A stretch of 64,000 nucleotides of DNA from Methylohalobius crimeensis 10Ki (GTDB lineage: Bacteria > Pseudomonadota > Gammaproteobacteria > Methylococcales > Methylothermaceae), in contig NZ_ATXB01000001.1 of NCBI RefSeq assembly GCF_000421465.1, forward strand, positions 372,001 through 436,000. Reading direction: 5' to 3'. Under the pieces are notes generated by a model that worked only from the letters and a program-made list of their open reading frames with translations, did no database searches and was not told the origin of the DNA. The position numbers and the translations under genes are program-made. Below are positions 26,500-36,646 of this stretch, piece by piece; the first letter of the stretch is position 1; the number at the start of each line of letters is the position of its first letter.

Positions 26500-26895
26500 A
26501 TGGAACTGTACCTCGTACTCCGCGCTCCGCCGCGCCGATCCAGAGTCATGGTGCGTGCACTTCAATCCCTTGCGAAAAGTGCACGCGCCGAATCCGGTTG
26601 CACCGGAGTCCGGCTGTTCGGGGCGATCGGTGACCCTCGATGCGTCTGCTACGTAGAGACCTGGGAATCGGAGGCGGTGATGCGCCGGATGATCGCTTCG
26701 GAGCATTTCAGTCAACTGGCCGCTTTGATGGAGCTGGCGGCCGAGCCCCCCGAATGCCAGTTTCGGGTCATCGCGGAAATCCGCGGGCTCGAATATGCGG
26801 CGCAGGTTCGCAATTGTTCGGACGACAGGGGAGGGGTTGCCGCATTGCCGGGACATGCGGCTTCAGCGCGCGAGGAAGAGGGAGATCCGGGATAG
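26500..26895 (+). CDS. antibiotic biosynthesis monooxygenase (ABM)-type protein
   Basis: 131 residues from the ATG at 26500 (AAGGA upstream; ATG 26497 and 26455 are alternatives). The first ~95 residues form an ABM-like ferredoxin fold: LYLVLRAPPRRSRVMVRALQSLAKSARAESGCTGVRLF ... CYVETWESEAVMRRMIASEHFSQL. Such proteins are small oxygenases or heme/quinone-related enzymes, often dimeric. The C-terminal ~30 residues are low-complexity. Function in this setting unknown. Confidence 0.7.
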   Translation: MELYLVLRAPPRRSRVMVRALQSLAKSARAESGCTGVRLFGAIGDPRCVCYVETWESEAVMRRMIASEHFSQLAALMELAAEPPECQFRVIAEIRGLEYAAQVRNCSDDRGGVAALPGHAASAREEEGDPG

Positions 26896-26985
26896 ATCGA
26901 GGAGCGGTCCATTCCATAAGGGAGCACCGAACATGGTCCATGACTGTACTGACTTTTTTGTATGGCAACCAACAAGAATCCCGTT

Positions 26986-28188
26986 ATGAATAAAATTTCC
27001 ATACAACGCTTAGTGCTCGGTTCATTCCTCGTCGGTTTGACCTTGATCTTCTCCGGCTGCGCGCTGCCCGTCCGGCAACCCGCCGTTCCTCAAGATTGGT
27101 CCGAGAAAGCCGAAGTGGTCGATGTCCCGGGAGTGCGCTACGTGGTTCGCACGGAAATGCCCGAGTTCAGCAAAGACGCGGTCGAGAGCTTTTATCGCGA
27201 ACGGACCTATCTCGCCGAGCAGGATCAAGGCGCCCCTCTGCCCCCGGCCATTTTCCTGGCCCTTTCCGGAGGAGGCGACGACGGCGCTTTCGGTGCCGGG
27301 CTTTTATGCGGTTGGACCGCTGCCGGCACCCGCCCCGAATTCAAAGGCGTGACCGGAATCAGCACCGGCGCCCTGATCGCGCCGTTCGCCTTTCTCGGGC
27401 CGAAATACGATTCCGTTCTCAGGCAGGTCTACACCGAGAGTTCGCCCAAGGATATTCTCCAACCGCGCAATCTGCTCGCTGCAGTGTTCAATGACGCCCT
27501 GGCCGACAATGCGCCCTTGCGGCGGTTGGTAGAGAAGCACGTGACCGAAGCGATGCTCGAGGAAATCGCGCGGGAGCACGCGCGGGGCCGAATGCTGCTG
27601 ATGGCCACCACCAACCTGGATGCGCGCCAGGCGGTCATTTGGAACATGACCAAGATCGCGGCCAGCGGCAACCCGAAGGCTCTGGAGCTGTTCCACAAGA
27701 TCATGCTCGCGTCCGCCGCCATTCCGGGTGCCTTTCCGCCGGTGATGATCGACGTGGAAGCGAACGGCCGGCGCTACCAGGAAATGCATGTGGACGGCGG
27801 CGCCATGGCGCAGGTTTTCCTCTACCCCCCCTCGCTCAAGGTGGCCGACCTCAGCCAACAACACGGGATCGTCCGCGAGCGTCGGCTTTATGTGATTCGC
27901 AATGCCCGTCTCGACCCCGAATGGGCGGAAGTGGAGCGCCGCACCCTGAGCATCGCCGGACGCGCCATTTCCTCGCTGATCCAAACCCAGGGCGTCGGCG
28001 ATTTGTACAAGATCTATCTCGAGGCCCAGCGCGACGGCATCGATTTCAATCTCGCCTATATCCCGAAAACCTTCAACGCTCCGCACGAGGAGGACTTCGA
28101 TACCGAGTACATGCGGAAGCTGTTTCAGACCGGTTACGAGCTGGCCGCCGAGGGCTATCGTTGGAAAGATAAGCCGCCGGGGCTGTGA
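26986..28188 (+). CDS. patatin-like phospholipase lipoprotein
   Basis: 400 residues from the ATG at 26986. The signal peptide ends in the lipobox IFSGC, so it is lipid-anchored. Patatin motifs follow: oxyanion loop LALSGGGDDGAFGAG near 90, nucleophile elbow GISTGALIAPF (G-x-S-x-G) near 125, and the catalytic Asp in MHVDGGAMAQ near 265. It should hydrolyse lipid acyl esters. A decayed second copy lies at 42710-43303. The ribosome site is weak. Confidence 0.88.
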   Translation: MNKISIQRLVLGSFLVGLTLIFSGCALPVRQPAVPQDWSEKAEVVDVPGVRYVVRTEMPEFSKDAVESFYRERTYLAEQDQGAPLPPAIFLALSGGGDDGAFGAGLLCGWTAAGTRPEFKGVTGISTGALIAPFAFLGPKYDSVLRQVYTESSPKDILQPRNLLAAVFNDALADNAPLRRLVEKHVTEAMLEEIAREHARGRMLLMATTNLDARQAVIWNMTKIAASGNPKALELFHKIMLASAAIPGAFPPVMIDVEANGRRYQEMHVDGGAMAQVFLYPPSLKVADLSQQHGIVRERRLYVIRNARLDPEWAEVERRTLSIAGRAISSLIQTQGVGDLYKIYLEAQRDGIDFNLAYIPKTFNAPHEEDFDTEYMRKLFQTGYELAAEGYRWKDKPPGL

Positions 28189-28312
28189 TTCGGACGGGCG
28201 TCCTTGAAAACCGGATTTTCCTGTGAAAAGAAATCCGTGTCTCCAAGGCATCGTTCTTGATCCGTATTGAATGGGAACCAAATTTTAACGATGAAGGTGG
28301 AGCAGGTAGAAA

Positions 28313-30682
28313 ATGCAAAAACATATACTCGCGCTGAAGGTCTTGACCGCTTTGGTGTTACTTGGCTGCGATCAACCGGCTGTCACTACGTCGGAAACGT
28401 CTCAAACGACCGTGGTCGATCGCACGGTGCTGCCGATCCCCGAACCCGAACGTCCGTTTTATACCGAGTTGGACGTGCGCAATGCAACGCCTCCGCCTCG
28501 GTTCGAGGTTAAGGCGCCGGAAGGCGCGCCGAATGTACTCGTCGTCTTGATCGACGACCTCGGCTTTGCCGGAACCAGTACCTTCGGCGGACCGGTCGGC
28601 ACGCCCACATTCGACCGCATCGCCAACGAAGGACTGCGTTACAACAACTTCCACACGACCGCCGTTTGCTCGCCGACGCGCGCCGCGCTCAAAAGCGGGC
28701 GCAACCACCATGTCGCCAACATGGGCGGGATTATCGAGACCGGGACAGCCTTTCCCGGTAACACCGGCCAGATTCCCAACACCGTTGCTCCGCTTGCCGA
28801 AATGCTGCGTCTCAACGGCTACAGCACCGGCGCCTTCGGCAAATGGCATGAACTCGCGGCCTGGGAGGCAAGCGTCTCCGGGCCACTCGATCGCTGGCCG
28901 ATTCATCAGGGATTCGACAAGTTCTACGGCTTCCTTGGAGGCGAAACCAACCACTGGGCGCCGTTCATCTACGACGGCGTACATCCGGTCGAGCTGCCGG
29001 ACGATCCAGAGTACCACTTTCTCTCCGACATGACCGACCAGACAGTTGGCTGGATCAAGTACCAAAAGGCGCTGACGCCGGACAAACCCTTCTTCGTGTA
29101 CTATGCGCCGGGCGCCACGCACGCCCCGCACCATGTGCCCAAGGAGTGGATCAACCGCTGGACCGGCAAGTTCGACCGGGGCTGGGATACGTTGAGAGAG
29201 GAGATTCTGACGCGGCAGATCGAGCGGGGCGTCGTCCCCGAGGGCACCACGCTTGCACCCAAGCCCGAAGCCATCCCGGATTGGGATTCGCTCCCGGCGG
29301 ATGAGAAGCGCCTATTCACGCGTCAGGCCGAGGTGTTCGCGGCCTTCGTTGAAATGACGGACCACGAGATCGGTCGGGTGATCAAGGCCATCGAAGCGAC
29401 CGGGCAGCTCGACAATACCTTGATCTTCCTGATTTACGGCGACAACGGCACCAGCGCCGAGGGCGGCCGCAACGGCATGTTCAGTGAAATGACCTATTTC
29501 AACCACGTGCAGGAGAAGGTGCCGGACATGCTCAAGGTCCTGGACAAGTGGGGCGGGCCCGAGACCTATCCGCACATGGCCGCGGGCTGGGCGGTGGCCT
29601 TCGATACCCCCTACCAGTGGACTAAGCAGGTCGCGTCCGACCACGGCGGTACCAAGGTCGGCATGGCGATCCGCTGGCCCCGCGGCATCAAGGCCAAGGG
29701 CGAACTGCGCACCCAGTTTCACCATGTGATCGATGTCGCCCCGACCATTCTCGAAGCCGCCGGCCTGCCCGAGCCCAAAATCGTCAACGGCACGCCGCAG
29801 CGCCCGATGGATGGGGTGAGCATGGTGTACAGTTTCGACGACGCCGAGGCGAAGGACCGGCACGTCACCCAGTATTTCGAGATGTTCGGCAACCGCGCCA
29901 TGTACCACGACGGCTGGTTCGCTCGCACCATCCACAGGGCGCCGTGGGAGATGAAGCCGCGCCGGACGCTCGCCGAGGATGTCTGGGAGCTCTATGACAC
30001 GCGCGAAGACTTCAGCCTGGTGAACGACCTGGCCGCGACCCATCCTGAGAAATTGGCCGAGTTGCAGGCCCTTTTTATGGAAGAAGCCGAGAAGAACCAT
30101 GTGCTGCCTATCGACGACCGCGTCGTCGAGCGCGTCAATGCGGCCTTGGCGGGCCGCCCCGACCTGATGGCGGGCCGCACTTCGCTGACCCTGACCGAAG
30201 GCATGACCGGCATGAGCGAGAATGTGTTCCTGAACATCAAGAACAAGTCCAAGACCATTACTGCCGAGGTGGAGGTGCCGGAGAGCGGCGCCAACGGTGC
30301 CGTCATCGTCCAGGGCGGACGGTTCGGCGGTTGGGCGCTGTACATCGAGGATGGCAAGCCGGCCTACGACTACAATTTCCTCGGCTTGCAACGCTTCACA
30401 ATTGCTTCGAGTGACAAACTCGAGCCAGGCCGGTCGACGATCCGTTTCGAGTTCGCCTACGACGGGGTCGGCATCGGCAAAGGTGGGTTGGGTACGCTGT
30501 TCGTCAACGACAAAAAAGTTGCCGAAGGTCGCATTGACCGCACGCAGCCCATGGTCTTCTCCGTCGACGAGACAGCAGACGTAGGCATCGATCTCGCAAC
30601 GCCGGTAGTCGAGACGATCGGATCCGAGGAGAAGTCGCGATTCACCGGCCGAGTTTCGAAGGTCACGGTCGAGGTGAAATGA
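28313..30682 (+). CDS. arylsulfatase (formylglycine-dependent), lipoprotein-type
   Basis: 789 residues. The N-terminus MQKHILALKVLTALVLLGCDQ ends in a lipobox-like LLGC. The alkaline-phosphatase-type fold starts APNVLVVLIDDLGFAGTSTFGG (metal-binding Asp pair), then the modification motif AVCSPTRAALKSGRNHH (C-x-P-x-R, Cys to formylglycine) near 110. GAFGKWHE, YGDNGTSAEGG and DHGGTK add further metal and substrate residues. The C-terminal ~150 residues form a lectin-like tail (GGWALYIEDGKPAYDYNFLGL). It hydrolyses sulfate esters; the substrate is unknown. The activating enzyme is encoded at 35246-36430. Confidence 0.9.
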   Translation: MQKHILALKVLTALVLLGCDQPAVTTSETSQTTVVDRTVLPIPEPERPFYTELDVRNATPPPRFEVKAPEGAPNVLVVLIDDLGFAGTSTFGGPVGTPTFDRIANEGLRYNNFHTTAVCSPTRAALKSGRNHHVANMGGIIETGTAFPGNTGQIPNTVAPLAEMLRLNGYSTGAFGKWHELAAWEASVSGPLDRWPIHQGFDKFYGFLGGETNHWAPFIYDGVHPVELPDDPEYHFLSDMTDQTVGWIKYQKALTPDKPFFVYYAPGATHAPHHVPKEWINRWTGKFDRGWDTLREEILTRQIERGVVPEGTTLAPKPEAIPDWDSLPADEKRLFTRQAEVFAAFVEMTDHEIGRVIKAIEATGQLDNTLIFLIYGDNGTSAEGGRNGMFSEMTYFNHVQEKVPDMLKVLDKWGGPETYPHMAAGWAVAFDTPYQWTKQVASDHGGTKVGMAIRWPRGIKAKGELRTQFHHVIDVAPTILEAAGLPEPKIVNGTPQRPMDGVSMVYSFDDAEAKDRHVTQYFEMFGNRAMYHDGWFARTIHRAPWEMKPRRTLAEDVWELYDTREDFSLVNDLAATHPEKLAELQALFMEEAEKNHVLPIDDRVVERVNAALAGRPDLMAGRTSLTLTEGMTGMSENVFLNIKNKSKTITAEVEVPESGANGAVIVQGGRFGGWALYIEDGKPAYDYNFLGLQRFTIASSDKLEPGRSTIRFEFAYDGVGIGKGGLGTLFVNDKKVAEGRIDRTQPMVFSVDETADVGIDLATPVVETIGSEEKSRFTGRVSKVTVEVK

Positions 30683-30713
30683 CAAAGTCTCGGAAACCTG
30701 AGGGACGGCGGCG

Positions 30714-31295
30714 ATGAAATTCCTCCGGCGCACAATTGTAGGCGGACTCTTCGTCGTCTTGCCGGTGACCGCGATTCTGATTTTGCTGAAACGGGCCTTC
30801 GTATCGATTCACACGGCCCTCGAACCGTTCGCGGAGAGGCTGCCGTTCGAAGCCCTGTTCCCCGGATTGTGGGCCGTGACGGCGCTGGTGGCGATGTCGT
30901 TCGTCGCCGGTCTGATCCTGCAGTTCGGCCCGGTCCGGCGGATTAAAACCAGGGTCAGCGATAGTCTCGCCGAGCGATTCCCGTTCTACCGGTTTCTGCG
31001 CGGCTTCGGCGAGAATCTTGCGCAAAAGACCGGAAACCAACCGATTAAGGCGGCTTTCGCCGAGATCGAGGACGCGCTCGTTCCGGCCTTCGTGGTGGAG
31101 GAACTCGAAGACGGGCGATATGTGGTCTTCGTTCCGTCGGTGCCAAACCCCGTACAAGGCGCCATATACATCCTCGTCCGCGAACGGGTGCATTTGATCG
31201 ATGTCGGCCTTGGCCGGGTCGCGACCTGCGTTTCCCACTGGGGTGTGGGCTCGGAAGAACTGGTCAAGGCGATGCGGAAATCCACGCAACCATGA
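30714..31295 (+). CDS. DUF502 membrane protein
   Basis: 193 residues with the DUF502 start LRRTIVGGLFVVLPVTAILILLKRAF, a second helix (LWAVTALVAMSFVAGLILQFG), and a soluble C-terminal domain ending in VHLIDVGLGRVATCVSHWGVGSEELV. GGACGGCGGCG precedes the ATG. It overlaps the parvulin gene by ATGA. A relic of its 3' end is found at 43304-43374. Function of the family is unknown, though it is often near envelope genes. Confidence 0.85.
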   Translation: MKFLRRTIVGGLFVVLPVTAILILLKRAFVSIHTALEPFAERLPFEALFPGLWAVTALVAMSFVAGLILQFGPVRRIKTRVSDSLAERFPFYRFLRGFGENLAQKTGNQPIKAAFAEIEDALVPAFVVEELEDGRYVVFVPSVPNPVQGAIYILVRERVHLIDVGLGRVATCVSHWGVGSEELVKAMRKSTQP

Positions 31296-32131
31296 GATCC
31301 TGGCTGAAAGAACCCTTGATACATTTCTTGCTGGCGGGCGGCTTGCTGTTCGCCGCTTACGCATGGTTCCATCAAGGAGAGGGAGGCGACGCGCGCGTCG
31401 TGCGCATTACCGCGGAGGAACTTGGCTGGCTCAAGGAAACCTGGGCGCGGCAGTGGCACCGGCCGCCCGATGAGCGGGAGTTTCGCAACCTCGTCAACGA
31501 CTACTTGAAGGAAGTGTTGCTCGCCCTGGAGGCGCGTGAATTGGGCCTGGACGAAAACGATACCGTGGTCCGGCGGCGCTTGGCTCAGAAGATGGCCTTT
31601 CTCGTCCAGGACACTGCGAGCCTGGCCGAACCGGCGGAGACGGAATTGCGCGAGTTCTACGATGTCACGCGCGCGCATTATCGGATTCCGGCGCGCATTT
31701 CGTTCACTCAGATTTTCTTCGACACCGAATCGTCCGCGCGGCAAGGACTGAAAGAAATCGCGACCCGCCGCCCGGCCGAATTGGGGGACCGGATTCTGTT
31801 GGAACGGCATTTCGAGGGGGCCGACGAACAGGCGGTGGCGAGCCTGTTCGGGCGCGAGTTCGCCGAGACCGTTTTTGCCCTCGAGCCTGGGTCGTGGCAC
31901 GGTCCGGTCGAGTCGGGCTACGGCTTCCATCTCGTTAGAATCGGCGGGCGCCAGGCCGCCCGGCAGCGTCCGTTCGAAGAAGTCCGGACGCAGGTGCGGG
32001 AGGCGTGGCAGCGGTCGCGGCAAGCCGAAGCCGGCGAACGGTATTTCGCCGAATTGTTGAAGAAGTACGACGTCATCGTGGACGGAGGGTCGGCAGCGCC
32101 TCTCGCAACACGGCGGGAGACGGGGCGATGA
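31292..32131 (+). CDS. PpiC-type (parvulin) peptidyl-prolyl isomerase
   Basis: 279 residues. An N-terminal helix (HFLLAGGLLFAAYAWF) anchors it. The SurA/PpiD-like helical N-domain follows (EFRNLVNDYLKEVLLALEARELGLDENDTVVRRRLAQKMAFLV). The parvulin core then covers residues ~130-225 (ARISFTQIFFDT ... FGREFAETVFALEPGSWHGPVESGYGFHLVRIGG). It probably helps fold exported proteins. Both ends overlap neighbours by ATGA (DUF502 before, HupE-like after), indicating one operon. Confidence 0.85.
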   Translation: MRSWLKEPLIHFLLAGGLLFAAYAWFHQGEGGDARVVRITAEELGWLKETWARQWHRPPDEREFRNLVNDYLKEVLLALEARELGLDENDTVVRRRLAQKMAFLVQDTASLAEPAETELREFYDVTRAHYRIPARISFTQIFFDTESSARQGLKEIATRRPAELGDRILLERHFEGADEQAVASLFGREFAETVFALEPGSWHGPVESGYGFHLVRIGGRQAARQRPFEEVRTQVREAWQRSRQAEAGERYFAELLKKYDVIVDGGSAAPLATRRETGR

Positions 32132-32685
32132 AAGGCGCGTGGCTCGCGATCCTGTGTCTTGCCGCCGCCCCCCTGTTCGGGCACGAGTTGCGCCCGGCGT
32201 ATCTCGAAATGCACGAAGAAAAGGCCGGCGAGTTTCGCGTGCTTTGGAAGACGCCGATGCGCGGTGGCATGCGGCTGGCGCTGTCGCCGCGATTCTCCGG
32301 AGAAATGGCGAATCTCACGCCGATCGTCACCCACCCGGCCGAAAACGCCGCGGTGCAGACGTGGCGAATGAAGCCTTTGGAGACGCTGCGTGGGCAAGAG
32401 GAGCGCATCGCCGGGCTGGAGGGCACCATGACCGACGCCCTGGTTAGAGCCGAATTCGCCGACGGCACCGCCTGGACGCAGCGGCTGACGCCGGGGCGAC
32501 CGGCGGCGCGGATACCCGTGCGCGCATCCTGGCCAGCGGTCGCGGGGGTGTATTCCAAGCTCGGCGTCTTCGCCGTCGCTCGCCGCATCCGCACACGGCT
32601 TCCTTGGTGGACGGAACTCGCAGCACCTTATGCCATCGGAAGCGTCGCCATGTTCTGGGTTTTTCAACGCGTGGCCTTATTTTGA
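32128..32685 (+). pseudogene. HupE/UreJ-like protein with internal deletion
   Basis: 185 residues from the ATG at 32128. A signal peptide and the beta-rich HupE/UreJ N-domain (GHELRPAYLEMHEEKAGEFRVLWKTP) are intact. After RASWPAVAGVYSKLGVFAVARR the protein jumps to what looks like the family's C-terminal end (WWTELAAPYAIGSVAMFWVFQRVALF). The central multi-helix membrane region, about 150 residues, is missing. The reading frame is kept, so a shortened protein could still be made. Family role (metal or urea transport) cannot hold without the membrane core. Confidence 0.65.
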
Positions 32686-32711
32686 AACCCTATCGAGAAG
32701 GGAGAATAGAG

Positions 32712-34657
32712 ATGAAGACACGACTGGTTCTTACCACGATATTGGCAACGTTGTTGGCCGTCGGCGTGCCGCCGCAAGTATGCGGGCACGACGCGGGCCA
32801 ACTCGACAGGCAGACGGCCGGGAAAGTGTATTCCGCCAAGCCGGTTTATTCGCCTTATCCGGGCGCGATTTCCCCACCCGTCCTTTCTTCGGCGACACTC
32901 ATCTTCACACCGCATTTTTCATGGACGCGGGGGCATTCGGTGCGCGCCTGACGCCGCGCGACGCCTACCGCTTCGCCCGCGGCGAGGAGGTGACGGCGTC
33001 CAGCGGCCAGCCCGTCAAGCTTTCCCGTCCGCTCGATTTTCTCGTGGTGGCCGATCACTCGGACGGCTTCGGTTTCTTTCCGTTGCTGGTCGGCGGCGAT
33101 CCCAGGATCATGGCGGACGCGCAAGGCCGCAAGTGGCACGACATGATCCATTCCGGCAAAGGCGCGGAGGCGGCCATCGAGATCATCACCCACTTCGGCA
33201 AGGGAACCATCTCCAAGGCCATCATGCCCCTTCCCGGCACCTCCGCCTACCGCGGCGCCTGGCAGGAAACCATCAAGGCGGCCGAGGAAGCCAACGATCC
33301 GGGGCGCTTCACGGCCTTCATCGGCTATGAATGGACCTCCAACACCGGCGGCAACAACCTGCACCGCAACGTCATATTTCGCGACGACGGCGACAAGGCA
33401 AGCCGAGTCGAACCGTTTACCACGATGAAGCCCCTGGGCAGCGATAACCCGGTGGATTTGTGGAAGTGGATGGCCGCCTACGAGGAAAAGACCGGCGGCG
33501 ACGTGCTGGCCATCGCCCACAACGGTAATCTGTCCAACGGCCGCATGTTTCCGTTCGTGGAGGCTTTCGGCCGCAAGATCGACCGCACCTATGCCGAGGC
33601 GCGCGCCAAGTGGGAGCGGCTCTACGAAGCGACTCAAACGAAAGGGGACGGCGAGACCCATCCCTTCCTCTCGCCCAACGATGAATTCGCCGATTTCGAG
33701 ACGTGGGATAAGGGCAACCTCGACGGCAGCGTGGCCAAGACCCGGGACATGCTCCAGTTCGAATATGCGCGTTCAGGCCTGAAGCTCGGTCTGAGCCTGG
33801 AGCAAAAACTGGGCGTCAATCCTTACAAATTCGGCATGATCGGCAGTTCCGACGCGCATACCGGACTGGCCGCCATGGAAGAGGAGAATTTCTTCGGCAA
33901 GACCACGCCGCAGGAACCCGGTCCGGAACGGATGACCCATACCTTCTTCGACAATGCGAAGACCGGCGTGAAGGTCATGGACTCGGAAGTCTCCGCATCC
34001 GGTTACGCCGCCGTGTGGGCCACCGAGAATACGCGCGAAGCCTTGTTCGACGCGATGGAACGGCGGGAAACCTACGCCACCACCGGGCCACGCATGATCG
34101 TGCGCTTCTTCGGCGGCTGGGAGTTCGAGCCCGGGGACGCACAGAGCCGCCTGCCGGCCGCCGTGGGCTACAGCAAAGGGGTGCCCATGGGCGGCGATCT
34201 GAGGGGTGCGTCCGCCGGCAAGCAGCCGACGTTTCTGGTCGCGGCCCTGCGCGACCCCATCGGAGCCAATCTCGATCGCATTCAGATCGTCAAAGGCTGG
34301 CTCGACGCCAAAGGCGAAGTGCATGAAGAAGTCTACGACGTCGTTTGGGGCGACGCCGACAAGCGCCGGCCCGATGAGAGTGGCAAACTCCCGCCGGTCG
34401 GCAGTACCGTGGACGTTGAAAACGCCATCTGGACCAACACGATCGGCGACCCGGAACTGATTACGGTGTGGAAGGACCCGGCCTTCGATGCGAAGCAGCG
34501 CGCATTCTATTACGCCCGCGTGATCGAGATTCCAACCCCGCGCTGGACCGCCTACGACGCCAAACGTTTCGGGGTGAAGCCCCTTCCCGGTACCAAAATG
34601 GTACTGCAGGAACGCGCCTACACGTCACCGATCTGGTATGCGCCAGCCACGGAATAG
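32712..34657 (+). pseudogene. DUF3604 exported protein, frameshifted near its N-terminus
   Basis: The start at 32712 has GGGAGAATAGAG upstream and reads a signal peptide (MKTRLVLTTILATLLAVG) to VYSPYPG near 32866. The frame then breaks. The family body continues in another frame as RDFPTRPFFGDTHLHTAFFMDAGAFG, through VVADHSDGFGF and IGSSDAHTGLAAMEEENFFG, to the stop at 34657. One extra G in the GGG run near 32866 would restore an approximately 648-residue exported protein with a metal-dependent hydrolase look (DTHLH, DHSD, SDAH). Either recently inactivated or a sequencing error. Confidence 0.8.
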
Positions 34658-34688
34658 AACTCGATCTTACAACCATAGGAGACTTGCA

Positions 34689-35129
34689 GTGAACGACGAC
34701 ATCGGCGCGAGATTGACCAACACCGTCAAGCACTTTGCACCGAAACCCGAGTTTGTCTTTTATCCGGCGGGCTTTACGGCGGCTACTCGCTTTATGTCGT
34801 CGACTATCGGCTGGCCTGCAACGAAGACCGATTTCAGATCCGATCGAACGGGCCGCTGCCGGTTGGTGAAGTGGAGCTAAAGGCTGTCTATGAAGCCCAT
34901 GAGGACCGGACCGGGACCGTTACGCTGTATGTCAATGGCGAACAAGTCGGGGAAGGGGAAGTCGGCCGCACCATGCCGGGAACCTTCTCGCTGTCCGAAA
35001 CGTTCGACGTCGGGGTGGTCGGGGGTGGATACCGGCACGCCGGTCTCGCGGGACTACACGCGCGACAATGCGTTCAGCGGTACTCTCGATCGGGCGGTCG
35101 TTTCCTTGAAACCCGTGACGGTCAAATAG
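34689..35129 (+). pseudogene. relic of an arylsulfatase C-terminal domain
   Basis: No intact gene. In shifting frames the DNA reads as the lectin-like tail of an arylsulfatase: GGLYGGYSLYVVDYRLACNE, then GTVTLYVNGEQVGEGEVGR, then (after a frameshift near 35025) DTGTPVSRDYTRDNAFSGTL. The intact paralogue tail is at ~30300-30680. The upstream catalytic part is absent. Confidence 0.7.
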
Positions 35130-35245
35130 ACCACCGCAGCTCGCCGTCTAATCTGACCTGTTGAGTTGCACTTGCGAGTTGAGTCCAGGCTGTTTGTTTT
35201 GGATTTCGATACTCGGATTTCTAATTTCTACCGTTGAGGCGGGAG

Positions 35246-36430
35246 ATGAGCAAAAAGTCAAAGCGCAAAAAACAGCCTCGGCCTGTCCGGAACTCCAAAG
35301 CCGGACTCACCTGGCTGATGTTGGTGTTGGCTGCGGTGGCAGTCGCGGGTGGCTGGGCCATCTATGCAGCCACGCGTCTGGCGCCGAGGGTTCAGACCGA
35401 GCCGATGGAAGCCGTGACAGGCGCGTTCCAGCCAACTGTTGCCAACGCGGCGACCCTGCCAGGCCCGGCTCCCGAGGGCATGGTCTGGATTCCTGGCGGG
35501 GAATTTTCGATGGGCGCCGTCGATCCCCTCGGGCGGGACAGGAACGCCGTGGGGATGCATGCCACGCGTGACTCGCGGCCGATTCATCGGGTTTATGTGG
35601 ACGGTTTATGGATGGATAAAACCGAAGTGACGAATGCACAATTCAGGAAGTTCGTTGAGGCGACCGGTTATGCCACGGTGGCCGAGCGCGTACCCACACA
35701 GGAGGAATTCCCGAATGCGCCGCCGGAAAACCTAATCGCGGGATCGGTGGTCTTTTCCCCACCAGACCAAGCCGTTTCGCTGAATAACTATTTTCAGTGG
35801 TGGAGTTATGTCGTTGGTGCGAACTGGCGCCATCCACTGGGACCGGAGAGTGACCTCAAGGGGCGTGAGAATTACCCCGTCGTACATATTGCCTATGAGG
35901 ATGCAGTCGCCTATGCCAAATGGGCGGGAAAACGCCTGCCCACCGAGGCGGAATGGGAGTTCGCCGCGCGCGGTGGACTGTCGGGCAAAATCTATCCCTG
36001 GGGGGATAAGTTCCTCAAGGACGGTCAGTGGATGACCAATAGCCATCAGGGTCATTTCCCCAATCAAGACACGGGAGATGACCGACATCAAGGAATCGCG
36101 CCGGTGGCGCAGTATCCACCGAACGACTACGGACTGTACGACGTGGCGGGCAACGTGTGGGAATGGACGAGCGACTGGTATCGGCCCGATTACTACACGT
36201 CATTGGCCGCCTTGGGCGAAGTGGCCCGCAATCCGCGTGGCCCCTCTTCTTCATCCGATCCCGCCGAACCCGGTGTTCCGAAGCGCGTTCACCGCGGCGG
36301 GTCATTTTTGTGCACGGAACAATATTGCTCCCGCTATATGGTCGGCACGCGGGGCAAGGGTGAGCCCAGCACAGGAACGAATCATCTGGGTTTTCGCTGC
36401 GTGAAGTCCGCATCGGATCCCGGTAGATAA
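35246..36430 (+). CDS. formylglycine-generating enzyme (sulfatase-modifying factor)
   Basis: 394 residues from the ATG at 35246 (GAGG upstream). A basic N-terminus and one transmembrane helix (LTWLMLVLAAVAVAGGWAIYAA) precede the FGE domain: MVWIPGGEFSMGAVDP, DKTEVTNAQFRKFVEATGY, RLPTEAEWEFAARGG, NVWEWTSDWY. The active-site region FLCTEQYCSRYMVGTRG keeps both cysteines of true FGEs, ending NHLGFRC. It should oxidise the Cys of the C-x-P-x-R motif in the nearby arylsulfatase to formylglycine. It sits amid sulfatase relics. Confidence 0.9.
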   Translation: MSKKSKRKKQPRPVRNSKAGLTWLMLVLAAVAVAGGWAIYAATRLAPRVQTEPMEAVTGAFQPTVANAATLPGPAPEGMVWIPGGEFSMGAVDPLGRDRNAVGMHATRDSRPIHRVYVDGLWMDKTEVTNAQFRKFVEATGYATVAERVPTQEEFPNAPPENLIAGSVVFSPPDQAVSLNNYFQWWSYVVGANWRHPLGPESDLKGRENYPVVHIAYEDAVAYAKWAGKRLPTEAEWEFAARGGLSGKIYPWGDKFLKDGQWMTNSHQGHFPNQDTGDDRHQGIAPVAQYPPNDYGLYDVAGNVWEWTSDWYRPDYYTSLAALGEVARNPRGPSSSSDPAEPGVPKRVHRGGSFLCTEQYCSRYMVGTRGKGEPSTGTNHLGFRCVKSASDPGR

Positions 36431-36517
36431 AACGCTCATTATTGATTATCCATAGACAGGAGGACACACCCATGAATCGAGTCACTACGGCTCTGAAAGC
36501 TCTGGACTCTCATTCCG

Positions 36518-36646
36518 GCACAGACCATCGCAGGCAAATTCATCAAATCGTTCGAGGAGTATCCGCCCAGTCAGAAGAGCGGCAGCTTCAACCTGGGCCA
36601 GATATTGAACCGGTTGCAGCATGGCGCCACGGGTGCCGGCAAGTGA
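36518..36646 (+). pseudogene. relic of an arylsulfatase 3' end
   Basis: A stop-terminated segment reads AQTIAGKFIKSFEEYPPSQK and SGSFNLGQILNRLQHG, which matches the usual C-terminal end of sulfatases of the YPPRQ-type. No upstream continuation exists in this frame. Confidence 0.55.

Noticed and set aside
29312-30733. 473-codon minus-strand frame opposite the arylsulfatase
   Set aside because: Antisense shadow; no recognisable family, and the plus strand is a certain gene.
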